Assembly: GCA_020053155.1 (NCBI GenBank)
Contig: JAGVNS010000119.1
Coordinates: 1-7,077 of the forward strand
DNA: 7,077 nucleotides
Direction of reading: 5' to 3'
Origin: Nitrososphaerota archaeon
Lineage (GTDB): Archaea; Iainarchaeota; Iainarchaeia; Iainarchaeales; VGJJ01
Part shown: positions 5,504 to 7,077 of the stretch, piece by piece
Layout: every line of letters starts with the position of its first letter
Position numbering within the stretch: position 1 is the first letter of the stretch
Program-made: the position numbers and the translations under genes
The notes under the pieces: model-generated
The model's input: only the letters and a program-made list of their open reading frames with translations
Database searches by the model: none
What the model was told of the DNA's origin: nothing

Positions 5504-6076
5504 ATGCCTCGATTAATTGCGGGTCTATGGCGAAGGCGGGTTCGTGACCGTGCCAAACACCGGAAGGCTAAACAACCTGCCCCCGGGGCGTATCATGTGA
5601 TGCAGGACGCGGACTGGCGGTTTTACGATGGGACTACGGCCCACAAACCCCATCTCGTTTTGTATGACAGAAAAGACCGGGCTCGTTTTGTCCTGGGATT
5701 TAATTCTATTCCCGGGGGAATGAGAATCGACCACATTCAGAGGGAGTTTTCCATTCCATTGGCGCGGTGGATGAACCGATTTAACAGCAGACTCGTTAGG
5801 AAGATGACGGGTTGGATGGAAACGGTGAATGCACGCCGATTCAAGAAAGAATTGGGGGTGCATCCAAGCGAATTCCTATTGCGTAAATTTTTGGAAAACA
5901 ATCGCGACGCCATCAACGCCGGACAGCATGTCTGGTTAAACATTGGTGCAACCGAAAAAAATGGTCCTGCGTATCAATTACTCATCCAGCGGTATTTTGT
6001 TCCTACGCCCGAACTCAATGGGTATCGTTTGGACACCACTCGGAAACGCGTTCAGCGGATTCTGAATGGAAAATGA
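5504..6076 (+). CDS. Basic protein of unknown function
   Basis: The ATG at 5504 is preferred to the TTG two codons upstream because the TATA-like box is 25.5 bases away. The 190-residue product is strongly basic with no membrane segment. The first 24 residues are an Arg/Lys-rich helix (LIAGLWRRRVRDRAKHRKAK). A predicted alpha/beta core follows: strands at 48-54 (KPHLVLY), 60-66 (ARFVLGF) and 73-79 (MRIDHIQ), helices at 84-115 and 121-137 (PSEFLLRKFLENNRDAI), and a strand at 142-148 (HVWLNIG). IDHIQRE followed by HPSEFLLRKFL...INAG loosely recalls VirK/YbjX (DUF535) or GNAT-like acyltransferases, but I cannot support a family. The basic N-terminus could bind nucleic acid or acidic lipid headgroups. 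It is convergent with the next gene across 56 bases. Confidence 0.75.
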   Translation: MPRLIAGLWRRRVRDRAKHRKAKQPAPGAYHVMQDADWRFYDGTTAHKPHLVLYDRKDRARFVLGFNSIPGGMRIDHIQREFSIPLARWMNRFNSRLVRKMTGWMETVNARRFKKELGVHPSEFLLRKFLENNRDAINAGQHVWLNIGATEKNGPAYQLLIQRYFVPTPELNGYRLDTTRKRVQRILNGK

Positions 6077-6086
6077 GTGGTGTGTG

Positions 6087-6101
6087 AAAAAGGAAAAATA
6101 A
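6087..6101 (-). terminator. T-rich terminator of the 6133-6933 minus gene
   Basis: On the minus strand, about 30 bases after the stop codon, the sequence reads TTATTTTTCCTTTTT. This is a hairpin-free T-run terminator of the archaeal kind. Confidence 0.5.
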
Positions 6102-6132
6102 GGGTGCCCATTTTAGGAACGGGCTCAAACCG

Positions 6133-6933
6133 TTATTTCAAGTACTTAATGGTATTTTCTAAAATTCTCGCGGTGATGCCTGGGTTATAGTTGAAATAAA
6201 TTGTTTTTCCACCCCCCAAGAATGTCTGCTCAACAATCGCGGGAAATTTTTTTCCCGTTTTGACATCTTCGATGTAGGCAATCTCATTGCCCGTGGTACT
6301 AACGTCGAATATGGATAATGCCAAATACCCTGCTTCGGGTTGGGCAGGTACGCGCTCAATGCCTTGCATGATGGGGTGTTTATCATCTTTCTGCCAAAGG
6401 ATGCCCACTACTATGATGGGTTTATTGCAGGCAGGTTGCCCATCTGAATTACTCATGCAATCTATCGGAACAACATTGCCGAAGTTGAGTTTCCACCCCC
6501 ATTCGGTTGATTCGGGCCGCGTCGTTCCCGAGTCTTGGATGATGACGAGTTTTCCTCCAGTCTTGACATAATTCGGAAGAGCACTTCCTAGTAATGCTGA
6601 TATTTCCTTGCTGGTCTCCTGGGCCTGGTCCAAAATAATGATGTCCGCCTGATCAATTTTATTTTCTATGTTGGCTTGAAATGAATTCGTGGGAACGATG
6701 GTTGGATTCCCGAACGTGTTTTTGTTGGTCAGCAGTACATTTTTTATTTCAGCAGAAGGCGCTCCAATCACCAAGATTTTATTTTGGTTGGGCAATAGTG
6801 GTTCGGTAAGTGGTCCAATGACGGGAGTGGTTGGATCAATCGCCCCTATTCGAGTTGCAAACAACAAGGCAAATGCCCCGTAAGCGAGAAGCCCGACGAC
6901 AATAATCGCCAACACAATATGCCAGAACTTCAT
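6133..6933 (-). CDS. Membrane-anchored protein with class I glutamine-amidotransferase-like fold
   Basis: This 266-residue protein starts with an N-terminal anchor (residues 5-27, HIVLAIIVVGLLAYGAFALLFA), then a short Pro/Thr linker (33-50) and an extracytoplasmic domain. The domain shows Rossmann-like strands NKILVIGAPS (51-60), ADIIILDQA (96-104) and GGKLVIIQDSG (126-136). Later motifs are KHPIMQGIE (185-193) and GGGKTIYFNYNPG (240-252). This order is typical of GATase1-like/ThuA-like domains, where a chain is shown sitting at a trough (GGKLV) and a HP...G element closes the sheet. The nucleophilic Cys expected after the third strand is not evident, so enzyme activity is doubtful; such domains often act in protein assembly or sugar binding. 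Cys159 and Cys169 could form a disulfide outside the cell. The start is supported by a TATA-like box 25.5 bases upstream. Confidence 0.75.
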   Translation of the reverse strand: MKFWHIVLAIIVVGLLAYGAFALLFATRIGAIDPTTPVIGPLTEPLLPNQNKILVIGAPSAEIKNVLLTNKNTFGNPTIVPTNSFQANIENKIDQADIIILDQAQETSKEISALLGSALPNYVKTGGKLVIIQDSGTTRPESTEWGWKLNFGNVVPIDCMSNSDGQPACNKPIIVVGILWQKDDKHPIMQGIERVPAQPEAGYLALSIFDVSTTGNEIAYIEDVKTGKKFPAIVEQTFLGGGKTIYFNYNPGITARILENTIKYLK

Positions 6934-6954
6934 GACAATAAGAATAGTTGACTG

Positions 6955-6962
6955 ATTTATAT
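6955..6962 (-). promoter_or_regulatory. TATA-like box for the 6133-6933 gene
   Basis: On the minus strand this reads ATATAAAT, centred 25.5 bases before the ATG at 6933, with no ribosome-binding site between: a leaderless promoter. Confidence 0.65.
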
Positions 6963-6999
6963 GGGTTATCTAAAAGGTGGCTCTGTTGAAAGTCTTTTT

Positions 7000-7039
7000 G
7001 GGGTTGTTTTTAAACCCCGGCAGGTTTGAGCCTGCCGGG
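7000..7039 (+). repeat. Two overlapping hairpins, one a perfect nine-base-pair GC stem
   Basis: CCCGGCAGG (7016-7024) pairs perfectly with CCTGCCGGG (7031-7039) around TTTGAG. Just upstream GGGGTT (7000-7005) can pair with AACCCC (7013-7018), which shares bases with the larger stem, so the two exclude each other in part. Function is unknown: a leader structure, a terminator for a gene beyond the window, or a copy of a dispersed repeat. Confidence 0.5.
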
Positions 7040-7049
7040 TTGGGAGAAA

Positions 7050-7075
7050 CCACTTCGGAGGTGGATTCCCCCGTG
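7050..7075 (+). promoter_or_regulatory. Candidate ribosome-binding site in a hairpin, followed by a GTG start
   Basis: GGAGGTG (7057-7063) is a full match to the archaeal anti-Shine-Dalgarno, and a GTG follows nine bases later at 7073. CCACTT (7050-7055) can pair with AGGTGG (7059-7064), masking the site. This would be the start of a plus-strand gene cut by the window edge; only five bases of it are visible, so the gene cannot be confirmed. Confidence 0.35.
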
Positions 7076-7077
7076 AA

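Noticed and set aside
5525..5863. Minus-strand frame of 112 codons inside the 5504-6076 gene
   Set aside because: It is an antisense shadow with no promoter; the plus frame has an ideal TATA-ATG spacing.
7019..7036. Sequence resembling a tRNA T-arm (GGCAGGTTTGAGCCTGCC)
   Set aside because: The loop has six bases in a perfect palindrome instead of seven, and no acceptor, D or anticodon arm can be assembled around it on either strand.
6970..7077. Minus-strand open frames entering from the right edge
   Set aside because: Two frames stay open for about 35 codons, but the products are low-complexity and dominated by the hairpin palindromes, with nothing to prefer one frame; the end of a gene beyond the window cannot be excluded.
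1..7077. CRISPR array, transposase, integrase or attachment sites
   Set aside because: No regularly spaced direct repeats, transposase-like proteins or flanking duplications were seen.

Overview
The window looks archaeal. Seven of the nine plausible genes have an AT-rich TATA-like element (TATTTAAA, TTTTAAAG, AATAAAAG, TTTATATA, TATATTAAA, TTTATTAA, ATATAAAT) centred about 23-29 bases before the best ATG, with no convincing Shine-Dalgarno sequence between. That is the layout of leaderless archaeal transcripts. Bare T-runs after stop codons and a VapBC pair with a ribbon-helix-helix antitoxin fit too. Small hypothetical proteins, membrane-anchored winged-helix regulators and moderate GC suggest a poorly characterised (perhaps DPANN-like) archaeon; the lineage is a guess.

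Layout. (1) 2-778, plus: the C-terminal end of a multi-pass membrane protein with an outer domain, resembling GT-C glycosyltransferase/STT3-like proteins, cut by the window edge. (2) 801-2007, plus: a two-gene unit, a soluble coiled-coil protein followed one base later by a basic protein with one membrane segment and a beta-rich domain resembling the tubby C-terminal/LURP-one fold. (3) 2089-3887, plus: an ArsR-like winged-helix protein with two membrane helices, then a membrane-anchored, proline-linker GH26-like glycoside hydrolase with its own promoter. (4) 3888-4094: a noncoding region between convergent genes with a T-run terminator, a perfect GC hairpin and a GC-rich island. (5) 4095-4589, minus: a winged-helix protein whose promoter is bracketed by two palindromes. 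(6) 4737-5391, plus, divergent from it: a vapB-vapC toxin-antitoxin pair, followed by a long imperfect hairpin. (7) 5504-6076, plus: an unrecognised basic protein, convergent with (8) 6133-6933, minus: a membrane-anchored protein with a glutamine-amidotransferase-like (DJ-1/ThuA-type) fold. (9) 6964-7077: a densely structured region ending in GGAGGTG and GTG, perhaps the structured 5' leader of a plus-strand gene beyond the window.

Taken together this is an envelope-oriented region (glycosyltransferase-like protein, anchored glycosidase, anchored unknowns) with local regulators and one toxin-antitoxin module. No mobile-element gene, rRNA, tRNA or CRISPR array is visible. The least ordinary signals are the helically phased CATG operator array at 4576-4613, the GH26-like enzyme beside a membrane-bound regulator, the hairpin after vapC, and the sequestered Shine-Dalgarno at 7050-7075.
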